NCBI GenBank assembly: GCA_023410715.1
Contig: JAEYPN010000030.1
Span: 62,001-126,000, forward strand
DNA: 64,000 bases
Direction of reading: 5' to 3'
Origin: Bacillota bacterium
Lineage (GTDB): Bacteria > Bacillota_I > Bacilli_A > Izemoplasmatales > UBA1188
Both the position numbers and the translations under genes were made by a program. Positions 17,602 through 25,245 of the stretch are shown piece by piece; position 1 is the stretch's first letter, and the number at the start of each line of letters is the position of its first letter. The notes beneath the pieces are model-generated. The model did not search any database, was not told the DNA's origin, and saw only the letters and a program-made list of their open reading frames with translations.

Positions 17602-18876
17602 ATGATGAATATACTTGAATTTTTAAAAAATAATATTAGCCCTTATCATTTAGTTGCAAGGGTTAAAGAAGAATTAATAAAAAATGATTTTATAGAACTT
17701 AATGTTTATGAAAAATGGACTTTAGAAAAAGGAAGAAAATATTTTTATATTAAAAATGATGCATCGCTTGTGGCTTTTAAATTACCTAATGATCAAGCTA
17801 ATTTAAAATATATTATTTCAGCAAGTCATGTGGATCATCCAACATTTAAAGTTAAACCACAAAATAAAATTGAACATAATAATAACTTTTATGTTAATAC
17901 ATCACCTTATGGTGGTTTAATATTATCAACATTTTTTGATCGCCCATTATCAATTGCTGGTCGCGTATTTGTAAATGAAAATGGCGTAATTAAAAATAAA
18001 CTTGTCAATTTTGATCGTGATTTAATGATCATTCCTTCTTTACCAATTCATTTTGGTAAAGTTACTGAACCAAACCCACAAACAGATATGTTACCAATAA
18101 TGTCACTTGAAAGTGAAAATTCATCTGTTGACGATTTATTAAAGAAGGAAGCAAAGATTGAGAACTATGTAAGTTATGATTTATTCTTATATAATTGTGA
18201 TGAATATAAAATCTTTGGAGCTAATAATGAATTTTTAGGTGGAGTAGGACTTGATGACGCCTTAGGTGTTTTTACATCTTTAGTTGGCTTTATAAGAGCT
18301 AATGATAGCAATAATATTAATGTTTTATATCTAACAAACAATGAGGAAGTAGGTTCAATGAGCAATACTGGGGCTGACTCAAATGTTTTAGATGTCGCAA
18401 TTAAAAGAATCAATAAGCTTTATAACTTAACTGATGAAGAACAAGAAATTGCTTTAGCTAAATCACTACTTATTTCTGTAGATAATGCCCATGCATTTAA
18501 TAATAACTTTGCTTCTAAATATGATAATACAAACCGCGTATACTTAAATAAAGGTGTTGTAATTAAACATAGCGCTAATATGTTATATACAACTGATGCC
18601 ATATCAAATGCAATGTTTAAATCATGTTTAGATAAAAAACAAATTCCTTACCAGGAATTTGTAAATAGAAGTGATATTAGAGGTGGTTCGACTTTAGGTG
18701 CCATTCTATTAAGCCATGTAAGTATTAATAGTATCGATATTGGTTTGCCACAACTTGCTATGCATTCAGCTTATGAAACAAGCGGATTAAAAGATATTGA
18801 TTACATGATTGATGCGATAAAAGCAATGTATGAAGCAGATTTTATTTTTAAAGAAGGACAAATAATCATTAGATAG
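17602..18876 (+). CDS. M18-family aminopeptidase
   Basis: A 424-residue zinc aminopeptidase, probably cytoplasmic, releasing N-terminal (often acidic) residues from peptides. ATG 17602 fits the family N-terminus; the in-frame TTG at 17548 has no ribosome site and lies too close to the promoter. Metal and catalytic motifs are visible: S-H-V-D-H-P, G-L-D-D-A-L-G, N-N-E-E-V-G-S, S-V-D-N-A-H-A, R-G-G-S-T and M-H-S-A-Y-E. It heads an operon with pyroglutamyl peptidase, so the first two genes form a small peptide-degradation pair. Confidence 0.9.
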   Translation: MMNILEFLKNNISPYHLVARVKEELIKNDFIELNVYEKWTLEKGRKYFYIKNDASLVAFKLPNDQANLKYIISASHVDHPTFKVKPQNKIEHNNNFYVNTSPYGGLILSTFFDRPLSIAGRVFVNENGVIKNKLVNFDRDLMIIPSLPIHFGKVTEPNPQTDMLPIMSLESENSSVDDLLKKEAKIENYVSYDLFLYNCDEYKIFGANNEFLGGVGLDDALGVFTSLVGFIRANDSNNINVLYLTNNEEVGSMSNTGADSNVLDVAIKRINKLYNLTDEEQEIALAKSLLISVDNAHAFNNNFASKYDNTNRVYLNKGVVIKHSANMLYTTDAISNAMFKSCLDKKQIPYQEFVNRSDIRGGSTLGAILLSHVSINSIDIGLPQLAMHSAYETSGLKDIDYMIDAIKAMYEADFIFKEGQIIIR

Positions 18877-18886
18877 AAGGTGACTG

Positions 18887-19459
18887 ATGCGTATTTTAAT
18901 TTTAGGATTTACCAAGTTTAATGGCATGTTATATAATAGTTCAGAAGAAGCAGTTAAAATGGCGGATGTAAAAAATGATGTTTATAAAGCATATCTACCT
19001 GTTTCTTATGATAAGGCAACTGATGTATTGTTAGATAGTGTAGATAAGATTAATCCTGATATGGTCATTTTGTTTGGCCAAGCAGGTAATTCAAGTAAAA
19101 TTAAAGTTGAAACAAGGGCAATAAATTTAATGGATTCAATGAGTCCTGATGTATTTGGTGTAATTAAAACGAACGAAAAAATTATTCTTTCTGGCAGCGA
19201 TTTTATTTCAACACTTGTGAATGTTGAAAATCTTGTTGAATATTTGAAATCAGCAGATATTGATGCTGAAGTATCGTTTGATTGTGGGACATATTTATGT
19301 AATAAAACGTATTATGAAGCAATGTATTATCTAAATATACCATGTGTGTTCATTCATCTTCCTCTTTTTACTGGGCAAGATTTTGATCCAAGATATGTAT
19401 ATGAGAATATTGAAAAATTAGTTAAAACAGTTGAATTATCAACAAATTTTTTTAGGTAG
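18887..19459 (+). CDS. pcp: Pyroglutamyl-peptidase I
   Basis: A 190-residue C15-family cysteine peptidase that removes N-terminal pyroglutamate. The expected triad is visible: Glu75 in V-E-T-R-A-I-N, Cys138 in T-Y-L-C-N-K-T-Y, and His157 in V-F-I-H-L-P. The start has a gaaggtga site. It lies 10 bp after the M18 aminopeptidase in the same operon. It is slightly shorter and more divergent than typical Bacillus enzymes (about 215 residues). Confidence 0.85.
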   Translation: MRILILGFTKFNGMLYNSSEEAVKMADVKNDVYKAYLPVSYDKATDVLLDSVDKINPDMVILFGQAGNSSKIKVETRAINLMDSMSPDVFGVIKTNEKIILSGSDFISTLVNVENLVEYLKSADIDAEVSFDCGTYLCNKTYYEAMYYLNIPCVFIHLPLFTGQDFDPRYVYENIEKLVKTVELSTNFFR

Positions 19460-19468
19460 GTATAAAGT

Positions 19469-19852
19469 ATGAAATGGTTAGAAGAAGTATTAGTATTTGT
19501 AATTAAATTATTTATATATCCGATTGTTTTTGTCTTACTGATTCCGTTTTTTGTGATAGTTGGCATTATCTCGACTATCTATTTAATAACAATTACGATT
19601 AAGCAAACAAGAAAATATCAGAACTTTTATCTTATTAAAGTCAAGGATTTCTGGAAATATTATCAATCTAAAACAAATGATTTTTTTATAAAGCTTAGAA
19701 CTTATGTTGAAAATTCGGCTTTAACTCGCAATATGGACGTCTTTATGATGTTACTATATTATACATTTTATGTAATTGAAATGATAATTTCTTTCTTGAT
19801 GTTACTAATTGTCACGATATTCAATTTATTATTTGGATATTTATATTTATAG
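19469..19852 (+). CDS. Small membrane protein of unknown function
   Basis: A 127-residue protein with two hydrophobic stretches: one at the N-terminus (about 5-45, probably two helices) and one at the C-terminus (about 90-125). They are separated by a basic, aromatic loop (K-Q-T-R-K-Y-Q-N-F-Y). I recognise no family motif. It sits in the operon between pcp and the rRNA methyltransferase with 9-bp spacing on each side, so it is a real gene. Function unknown. Confidence 0.65.
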   Translation: MKWLEEVLVFVIKLFIYPIVFVLLIPFFVIVGIISTIYLITITIKQTRKYQNFYLIKVKDFWKYYQSKTNDFFIKLRTYVENSALTRNMDVFMMLLYYTFYVIEMIISFLMLLIVTIFNLLFGYLYL

Positions 19853-19861
19853 GTGTTTATT

Positions 19862-21025
19862 ATGTATGCAACAATATTTTTAAAGAAAAACGAAGAAACT
19901 CGTCTCAAGGAAGGCCATCCTTGGGTTTTTTCAAGTGAAGTAGATAAAATCAAAGGATATTTTGTATCTGGGGATTTAGTCGAAGTTAGGGCGTTTAATA
20001 ATGAATTTATAGGTATTGGTTATGTCAATACTGCCTCAAAGATTTGGATTAGATTACTAACTAGAAATGAAGAAATTATTGATGAAGATTTCTTCTTAGG
20101 AAAAATTAGAGAAGCTAATGATTTAAAGAAGATGCTTGGTTTTGAAAATAACTACCGAGTTGTCTTTGCTGAAGCAGACTTCTTACCAGGCTTAATCATC
20201 GATAAATATGGTGATTATTTAGTTGCTCAGTTTTTAACCCTTGGAATGGATAAAAGAAAAGACTTAATTATTAGTGCTTTAGTTAAAATATTTAATCCAC
20301 TTGGCATCTATGAAAGAAGCGATGTTGATGTAAGACTTAAAGAAGGCCTAGAAAAAATTAAGGAAGTAAGATATGGAAATGTTCCTGAAAGTATTGAAAT
20401 TATTGAAAATGGTATTAAACTTAATATTGATATAATTAATGGACAAAAGACTGGTTATTTTTTAGATCAAAAAAAGAATCGCTTGTTTTTACAAAACATC
20501 TCTTATGGTAAAGATGTTCTAGATTGTTTTTCAAATGTTGGTGGTTTTGGACTAAATGCCTTAAAGGGTGGAGCTAAAAATGTGACATTTGTTGATATTT
20601 CTAAAAGAGCGTGCGAGGAAATTGAACGGAATGCAAAATTAAATAATTTTATAAACTATCGTGTTTTATGTGAAGATGTATTTAATTATTTAAAAACAGT
20701 AAAAGAAGAGTTTGATATTGTGGTCCTTGATCCCCCTGCATTCACAAAAACTAAAGAAAAGAAAGAAAATGCTTATAAGGGCTATAAAGAAATTAATTCT
20801 TTAGGAATAAAGCTAGTTAAAAATCATGGAATTCTAATTAGCTGTTCATGTTCAGAACATATGGACCGCATAACTTTCTTATCGTTATTTAAAGAAATAA
20901 ATTATGAAAACAACTATCATTTAAAATTAATTGGGGAATTTTATCAATCATTTGATCATCCACGTCTTATTGGCGCTGATGAAAACCTGTATTTAAAATG
21001 TTTAGTATTTGAGGTAGTAAAATGA
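19862..21025 (+). CDS. Class I SAM-dependent rRNA methyltransferase, RlmI/YwbD-like
   Basis: A 387-residue protein of the COG1092 type. ATG 19862 is preferred over the GTG at 19853, which forms part of the aggtg ribosome site. An N-terminal PUA domain (about 1-75, with G-H-P-W-V-F-S-S-E-V) is followed by a Rossmann methyltransferase. Motif I is D-C-F-S-N-V-G-G-F-G, the acidic residue lies in V-D-I-S, and D-P-P-A-F is followed by the S-C-S-C-S region typical of cytosine-C5 23S rRNA enzymes. It overlaps engB by 4 bp, fitting a ribosome-maturation pairing. The exact target base is not determined here. Confidence 0.88.
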   Translation: MYATIFLKKNEETRLKEGHPWVFSSEVDKIKGYFVSGDLVEVRAFNNEFIGIGYVNTASKIWIRLLTRNEEIIDEDFFLGKIREANDLKKMLGFENNYRVVFAEADFLPGLIIDKYGDYLVAQFLTLGMDKRKDLIISALVKIFNPLGIYERSDVDVRLKEGLEKIKEVRYGNVPESIEIIENGIKLNIDIINGQKTGYFLDQKKNRLFLQNISYGKDVLDCFSNVGGFGLNALKGGAKNVTFVDISKRACEEIERNAKLNNFINYRVLCEDVFNYLKTVKEEFDIVVLDPPAFTKTKEKKENAYKGYKEINSLGIKLVKNHGILISCSCSEHMDRITFLSLFKEINYENNYHLKLIGEFYQSFDHPRLIGADENLYLKCLVFEVVK

Positions 21026-21600
21026 AAATAAAAAATGCAGAATATATTTTAACAGCAGTCAATGAAAAACAATACCCAACAGATCATTTAAAAGAGATTA
21101 TTTTAGCAGGACGTTCTAATGTTGGTAAATCTTCGTTTATTAATTCTATAGCTAACAATAATAAACTGGCCAGAGTTTCATCAACCCCTGGGAAAACTGC
21201 GACCTTAAATTTTTATTTGATCAATAAAGAATTTTATTTTGTTGATGCACCAGGTTATGGCTATGCTAAAAGGTCAAAAGAAGAAATTGAAAAGTTTGGA
21301 TTAATGTTTGAAAAATATTTAACCGAGAGAAAAAATTTAGTATTAGCTATATTACTTGTTGATTTTCGTCATGAACCAACTATGGATGATGTAATTATGT
21401 ATCAGGGCTTTAAACAACTTAATCTTCCTGTATTAATTATTTTAACAAAAGCAGATAAAGTAAAAAATTCAGAAAAAAACATTAATAAAAAATTAATTAA
21501 AGATAAGCTAAATATTTCTGGTGATGATATGATCGAATATTCTATCACGACTAAAATTAATCACGATACTATTTTAAACACAATTGAAAAGTATTTGTAA
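21022..21600 (+). CDS. engB: Ribosome-biogenesis GTPase EngB/YsxC
   Basis: A 192-residue GTPase for late 50S assembly. G motifs are complete: G-R-S-N-V-G-K-S-S (G1), S-S-T-P-G-K-T (G2), D-A-P-G-Y-G-Y-A (G3) and L-T-K-A-D-K (G4). Length fits the family. It begins at the overlapping ATGA of the methyltransferase gene and is followed by an intrinsic terminator. In B. subtilis (ysxC) it lies a few genes before spoVID-ysxE-valS, the same order seen here. Confidence 0.95.
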   Translation: MKIKNAEYILTAVNEKQYPTDHLKEIILAGRSNVGKSSFINSIANNNKLARVSSTPGKTATLNFYLINKEFYFVDAPGYGYAKRSKEEIEKFGLMFEKYLTERKNLVLAILLVDFRHEPTMDDVIMYQGFKQLNLPVLIILTKADKVKNSEKNINKKLIKDKLNISGDDMIEYSITTKINHDTILNTIEKYL

Positions 21601-21636
21601 ATATGCATAATTTTGATAAGTTATGCATATTTTTTA
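21601..21636 (+). terminator. Intrinsic terminator after engB
   Basis: ATATGCATAA (21601-21610) pairs perfectly with TTATGCATAT (21621-21630), followed by TTTTTT. The ATG at 21603 lies inside this hairpin and is not a gene start. Confidence 0.85.
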
Positions 21637-21647
21637 TTGGTGATATA

Positions 21648-22280
21648 ATGAAATATGAAATTCCAATTTTTAAAACAATTACAATTGAGGGCTTAGATGA
21701 TATTGTTGATCTAGATTATCAGCTAAAGGATACAAGCTTTAGTGATGATGAAATTAATGGTGTTTTAGAAGTCAGAGGTATTTATAAAAATAAAGATGGT
21801 ATTGAAACACCATTTAATGAAGATTTAAACTTTACGGTTTTGTCGCCTAATGATAATGAAAAGTCATTAGACATAACCCATTTTGATTATGAAGTTGTAA
21901 AGAATCATGGTTTAGAAATTTTATTTACAATTGAAGTTGAAGTCGATGACGAAAAGAAAGCCATCATCAAAAATGATATGGTTAATAAGCTAGAAGAAGA
22001 AATAAGATCAGAAACTAAAAATGTAGTACGTGATGAAGAAATTATTGAAGCAAAAACAAAACTAAAAAATATCGTTGATAGTAGTGAACATGGTGAAGAA
22101 GAAGATTATTTATTGCCACTAGAGGATAAATATGTTAATTATTGCTATCATTTTATTAATAATGAAAATGAAATTGAGAGTTTAGCCAGAGAATACAATG
22201 TAAATGTGACTGATATATATAAAGTTAATAAATATAATATAAAAGATCGTGTTTTGATTATTTATGATAGCGAAGATTAA
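21648..22280 (+). CDS. SpoVID-like spore coat morphogenetic protein with C-terminal LysM
   Basis: About 210 residues from ATG 21648, which has a ggtgat site and lies after the terminator. The N-terminal ~115 residues form a beta-rich domain (I-T-I-E-G-L-D-D-I-V-D-L-D-Y-Q-L ... G-V-L-E-V-R-G-I-Y) resembling the SpoVID N-terminal domain. An acidic linker leads to a C-terminal LysM-like module (about 165-208). It overlaps the next gene by 17 bp. In B. subtilis spoVID is followed by ysxE and valS, as here, and SpoVID binds SafA, whose likely counterpart is at 61348. It is much shorter than Bacillus SpoVID (about 570 residues). The assignment rests on layout, domain order and synteny. Confidence 0.65.
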   Translation: MKYEIPIFKTITIEGLDDIVDLDYQLKDTSFSDDEINGVLEVRGIYKNKDGIETPFNEDLNFTVLSPNDNEKSLDITHFDYEVVKNHGLEILFTIEVEVDDEKKAIIKNDMVNKLEEEIRSETKNVVRDEEIIEAKTKLKNIVDSSEHGEEEDYLLPLEDKYVNYCYHFINNENEIESLAREYNVNVTDIYKVNKYNIKDRVLIIYDSED

Positions 22281-23193
22281 AGAGCTTTTACGATTAAACT
22301 ATAATTTATATGCCCAAAATGTCATCCAGATTTCACCGTGTGTTTTTCTAATTGATAAGCGATATATTTTAAAGAAAACAAATAAAAAAACTGAATATAT
22401 CTATACATATTTATATTCAACTAATTTAGAGAATGTTATTTTACCACTTAAAACGTTAAGTGGTAATTTTACCTTTAATTACAATAATGAATTGTATTAT
22501 CTAATGCCTTTTGTTGAAAATATTCCTTATCCAAACTCAAGAAAAATTCTTGAATTAAAAAACGAGTTAAGTAAACTTCATAAAAGCACATCTCACTCTG
22601 CTAAACTTAAAATAAATAAGATATATAAAAAGCTTTATTTGATTTATAAAACCTTAAATGTTAAATTTTCTTTAATTGAAACATTTATTAGGGAAATAGA
22701 AATAAAAGATAATTATGATGATTTAGATTTAATTTTCTTAAATAATTATAATTTTTACTTACGTTTAAAACAGATCATGTATGAATCACAAAAGGTTATC
22801 CATAAATACCTAGATGAAGAATTTCCAGTTAACTATAGCTTAATTCATATGTATCCGGAAGTAACCCATTTTTTAAGTAATAATAAAAAGTTTCTAATAT
22901 CTTTTGAAAAAGCAAAAATTGGTTTACCAATTATTGATATTTATCGTTTTTATATCTTAAATGAAGATAATGAAATTAATGTTGTAAGAATTGTTAAAGA
23001 ATGGCTCGATGAATATAATCATCCGTTTTATACGAATTATTTCTTTTTTATGACCGCGTATACTTATTTATTGTTAATTGATGACACAAGTGATAAAAAA
23101 TGTAGCATTGAAAAATACCTATATGTTATTGAAAAAATAAAAAAAGTTCTCTTTTTAACAGAGAAAAAAGAGACAAGTGACAACGAATATTAA
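22264..23193 (+). CDS. YsxE/CotS-family kinase-like protein, probably catalytically dead
   Basis: A 309-residue protein in the ysxE position (after the spoVID-like gene, before valS). The layout is that of CotS-type aminoglycoside-kinase folds: an N-terminal lobe with R-Y-I-L-K-K, a hinge Y-Y-L-M-P-F-V-E, and a helical C-lobe with L-I-H-M-Y-P-E-V-T-H-F ... F-L-I-S-F-E-K-A where active kinases have H-G-D-x-H-x-x-N and I-D-x-D. The catalytic Asp and metal-binding Asp look lost, so it is probably a pseudokinase acting as a structural coat or morphogenesis factor. Family call by synteny plus fold-level reading. Confidence 0.55.
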   Translation: MIAKIKELLRLNYNLYAQNVIQISPCVFLIDKRYILKKTNKKTEYIYTYLYSTNLENVILPLKTLSGNFTFNYNNELYYLMPFVENIPYPNSRKILELKNELSKLHKSTSHSAKLKINKIYKKLYLIYKTLNVKFSLIETFIREIEIKDNYDDLDLIFLNNYNFYLRLKQIMYESQKVIHKYLDEEFPVNYSLIHMYPEVTHFLSNNKKFLISFEKAKIGLPIIDIYRFYILNEDNEINVVRIVKEWLDEYNHPFYTNYFFFMTAYTYLLLIDDTSDKKCSIEKYLYVIEKIKKVLFLTEKKETSDNEY

Positions 23194-23322
23194 TATATCA
23201 ATAAATATTAACCAAAAGTTAAAACCAAATGGGAAAATACAAGTAATAATTATTTGATAAACGATAATGCCTAGCATTATCACGCGACTTAAATAACCAA
23301 TGTTATAACGAATTCTATTCAT
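23155..23322 (-). CDS. 55-residue membrane protein on the opposite strand
   Basis: On the minus strand an ATG at 23322 follows a strong agggggt site (about 6 nt upstream) and opens a 55-codon frame ending at TAA 23155-23157. The product has a basic N-terminus (M-N-R-I-R-Y) and two hydrophobic stretches (about 11-30 and 34-54). It runs convergently into the ysxE-like gene and overlaps its last 39 bp. Upstream on the same strand CATATTATA resembles a sporulation SigK-type -10 (CATAnnnTA), but no firm -35 is seen. I recognise no homologue. The ribosome site and hydrophobic pattern make it more than a chance frame. Confidence 0.45.
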   Translation of the reverse strand: MNRIRYNIGYLSRVIMLGIIVYQIIITCIFPFGFNFWLIFIDILIFVVTCLFFLC

Positions 23323-23373
23323 AGTACCCCCTAATATATAATATGCTTTGTGGGTGAATTTGTGAAAAAAAAC

Positions 23374-23498
23374 TTTTAAATAAATAGAAAATAAGATATA
23401 ATTATATGTAGTACACTAAATAATTCATTTTTTATATTTAGTAGATATTAAAGACAATACACAAAGCGAGGTGAAATCGGGTTTTTATCCGGTTAGAA
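23374..23498 (+). promoter_or_regulatory. Weak promoter and structured leader with an 11-codon frame
   Basis: A -10 TATAAT (23397-23402) with a poor -35 (TTTTAA at 23374) precedes a ~90-nt leader. The leader holds a hairpin from ACTAAATA / TATTTAGT, then gcgag and a short GTG frame (23471-23506, V-K-S-G-F-Y-P-V-R-N-E) whose stop TGA overlaps the first codons of the next gene. AATCGG / CCGGTT can form a 6-bp hairpin inside it. Translational coupling or attenuation is possible. It matches no riboswitch class I know. The rest of the gap (23194-23373) is the opposite-strand gene and its upstream region. Confidence 0.35.
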
Positions 23499-24125
23499 AT
23501 GAGTGAAACTTTAAAAGAGTTAAATAAACAAGAAATCACAGATTTATCTGTTCTTGAAGATTATGAATTAAATACATTAACCCCAGAAGAACATTTATAT
23601 GGCTTATTAATTATAAACAAGTATTTGCAAAAGAAAGAAGATTATTATGGTTCATATCTTTTATCACTTGCAGCATTTGATTTAATTCAGTTTGATTATC
23701 AAGGAAGACTTAACTTTCAAGATAAAGATAATCATGTCTTATACTATGGATTTGTTAATGTGATTAAAAAGTTTGATACTAAAAACTTACTTACAAAAAT
23801 TAGAATGTTTGGCGTTGGTTTAGCCCTTGTTAGTATGATTTACACTAAGAACTTTATTGATGATATTAAATATCCAATTTGGATCGCATCAGTTGCTTTA
23901 TTTGTCGTCTTAATTCCTTATTTATCAAAATTAATTATAGGTAAAATATATAAGAAAAAATATCATTTTTCTGATGATTATGTTTTTGATGTAATTCCTA
24001 AAAAATGGTTAGATTTTAAGGTTGAACCAGTAGAACAAAATGAAAATTCAATCGAACAAAAGGAAAATAATAATATTGAAGAAGTTGAAATAGTGAAAGA
24101 AAATGACAGCCAACGAGATAATTAA
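23499..24125 (+). CDS. Membrane protein of unknown function
   Basis: A 208-residue protein. The first ~100 residues are acidic and helical (possible TPR-like helices around Y-L-Q-K-K-E-D-Y-Y-G-S-Y-L-L-S-L-A). Two adjacent membrane segments follow (about 103-120 and 127-147), then a basic loop and an acidic C-terminal tail. There is no family I can name. It overlaps the next gene by 23 bp, so the two are translated together. It lies between the spoVID/ysxE-like pair and the valS T-box. Confidence 0.6.
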   Translation: MSETLKELNKQEITDLSVLEDYELNTLTPEEHLYGLLIINKYLQKKEDYYGSYLLSLAAFDLIQFDYQGRLNFQDKDNHVLYYGFVNVIKKFDTKNLLTKIRMFGVGLALVSMIYTKNFIDDIKYPIWIASVALFVVLIPYLSKLIIGKIYKKKYHFSDDYVFDVIPKKWLDFKVEPVEQNENSIEQKENNNIEEVEIVKENDSQRDN

Positions 24126-24525
24126 TATATTAAAAGAAAATGATGTATATGAAGGTGAATATCCAGTAATACTGACAATTCTTCCAATCCAAGGTCATGC
24201 TTATAAGCAGTATACTGCATGTATTATGACTATATCAATTGAAGAAGAAATATTGCATTTATTCCCAATGGTCGGATCTTTCAAGGAAAAATACCAAAAA
24301 GGCGAAGAAAGACATATAAGTATTAAAGATATTGAACTTTTTCAATTTCATCGTTATGATTTATTTTTTAGTAAGGCAATTAGCTTGCATATTAAAGAAG
24401 GGGACTGGTTTGATTTCGATTATCGCTTTAAAGAAAAAGATTTTAAAGAGCAAAAAAGTAACCTATTATTTATTAAAGATAAAGTTAGGGAAATTCGTTC
24501 AAATAGTATTGTAAGTAGACAATAA
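24103..24525 (+). CDS. Hypothetical protein, possible PH-like fold
   Basis: A 140-residue soluble protein starting inside the previous gene. It has alternating beta strands with aromatic residues (H-A-Y-K-Q-Y-T-A-C-I-M-T-I, I-E-L-F-Q-F-H-R-Y-D-L-F-F) and a C-terminal helix, a pattern like small PH/YcxB-type domains; this is a fold-level guess. It has no signal peptide and no catalytic motif. The promoter of the T-box RNA overlaps its 3' end. Confidence 0.5.
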   Translation: MTANEIINILKENDVYEGEYPVILTILPIQGHAYKQYTACIMTISIEEEILHLFPMVGSFKEKYQKGEERHISIKDIELFQFHRYDLFFSKAISLHIKEGDWFDFDYRFKEKDFKEQKSNLLFIKDKVREIRSNSIVSRQ

Positions 24526-24537
24526 ATGTGTTAAAAT
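24509..24537 (+). promoter_or_regulatory. Promoter of the T-box/valS operon
   Basis: -35 TTGTAA (24509-24514), 17-nt spacer, TGT-extended -10 TAAAAT (24532-24537), overlapping the end of the preceding gene. Transcription should begin near 24544, just before the T-box. Confidence 0.6.
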
Positions 24538-24544
24538 ACTCATA

Positions 24545-24760
24545 GATGTAATGAAGTAGAGTAGTAAATATAAACGAGTTTATAGAGAACAAGTGGTTGG
24601 TGGAAACTTGTATGAATTTATATTGAAGTAGCTATGGAGCAGTTTTTATGAAACTAAGTAGTAAAAACCGGTCACGACCGTTAAAAGTGTTGAGTGCTAG
24701 TTTATCTAGAACAAAGGTGGTACCACGGAATATTTCGTCCTTTTTAGGGCGATTTTTTTT
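24545..24760 (+). ncRNA. T-box leader with valine (GTA) specifier
   Basis: The conserved T-box AAAGGTGGTACCACGG is at 24713-24728. Stem I parts are recognisable: the 5' agtag region, GAGAACAAGTGGTTGGTGGAAACTTG distal part, and a specifier loop GAA-GTA-G in which GTA (24628-24630) is a valine codon. This agrees with valS downstream. Uncharged tRNA-Val should pair with specifier and T-box, favour the antiterminator and switch on the NUDIX-valS-folC genes when valine is short. Confidence 0.92.
24735..24760 (+). terminator. T-box-controlled intrinsic terminator
   Basis: CGTCCT pairs with AGGGCG, followed by ATTTTTTTT. It lies directly after the T-box sequence and before the ribosome site of the first operon gene. 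Confidence 0.85.
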
Positions 24761-24771
24761 TGGAGGAAAAG

Positions 24772-25245
24772 ATGGATAGTTACGTAAAAAAAATTAGAAG
24801 TTTAGTTGGAAATACAGAAAAAATAATTTTACATGCTTGTGCAGTAATTATTACAAACGAGAATAACGAAATATTGCTTCAACAAAGAGCTGATACACTT
24901 AAATGGGGACTTCCAGGCGGCTTAAAAGAATTAAATGAAACGCTTCTAGAATGTGCGAAAAGAGAAGTCAAAGAAGAAACTAACTTAGATGTGAAAATTT
25001 TAAAACTACAAGGAATTTATACAAATCCTGATATGAGCTGGTTTGGATATGACCACGCTGAAGTCATTTGTACAATGTTTATTGGCAAAGCAAGTGGCGA
25101 GATTAAATGTGATAATGAAGAAGGCGTTGCCTTAAAATATTTTAAAAAAGAAGATTTACCAGTTATTCATTCAGTGGATAACTTTGAAGCAATAACTGAT
25201 TACTTTAATAACCGACACAATGTTGTCGATGGGAGGATATTATGA
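24772..25245 (+). CDS. NUDIX hydrolase in the valS operon
   Basis: A 157-residue NUDIX protein. ATG 24772 is the start (ggagg at 24762-24766); a TTG at 24760 lies inside the terminator tract. The NUDIX box is complete: G-G-L-K-E-L-N-E-T, then C-A-K-R-E-V-K-E-E-T, preceded by W-G-L-P-G-G. Such enzymes remove nucleoside diphosphates from varied substrates; the substrate cannot be told here. It overlaps valS by 4 bp (ATGA), so it is translated with valS under the T-box. Placing a NUDIX enzyme first in a valine-responsive operon is unusual. Confidence 0.88.
   Translation: MDSYVKKIRSLVGNTEKIILHACAVIITNENNEILLQQRADTLKWGLPGGLKELNETLLECAKREVKEETNLDVKILKLQGIYTNPDMSWFGYDHAEVICTMFIGKASGEIKCDNEEGVALKYFKKEDLPVIHSVDNFEAITDYFNNRHNVVDGRIL

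Noticed and set aside
21603..21647. ATG at 21603 as the start of the SpoVID-like gene
   Set aside because: It lies inside the engB terminator hairpin and has no ribosome site; ATG 21648 does.
23460..23500. A second c-di-GMP or other known riboswitch before the gene at 23499
   Set aside because: Fragments such as gcgaggtgaaatcgg look suggestive, but the conserved core blocks of GEMM, preQ1, THF and fluoride classes are not present.
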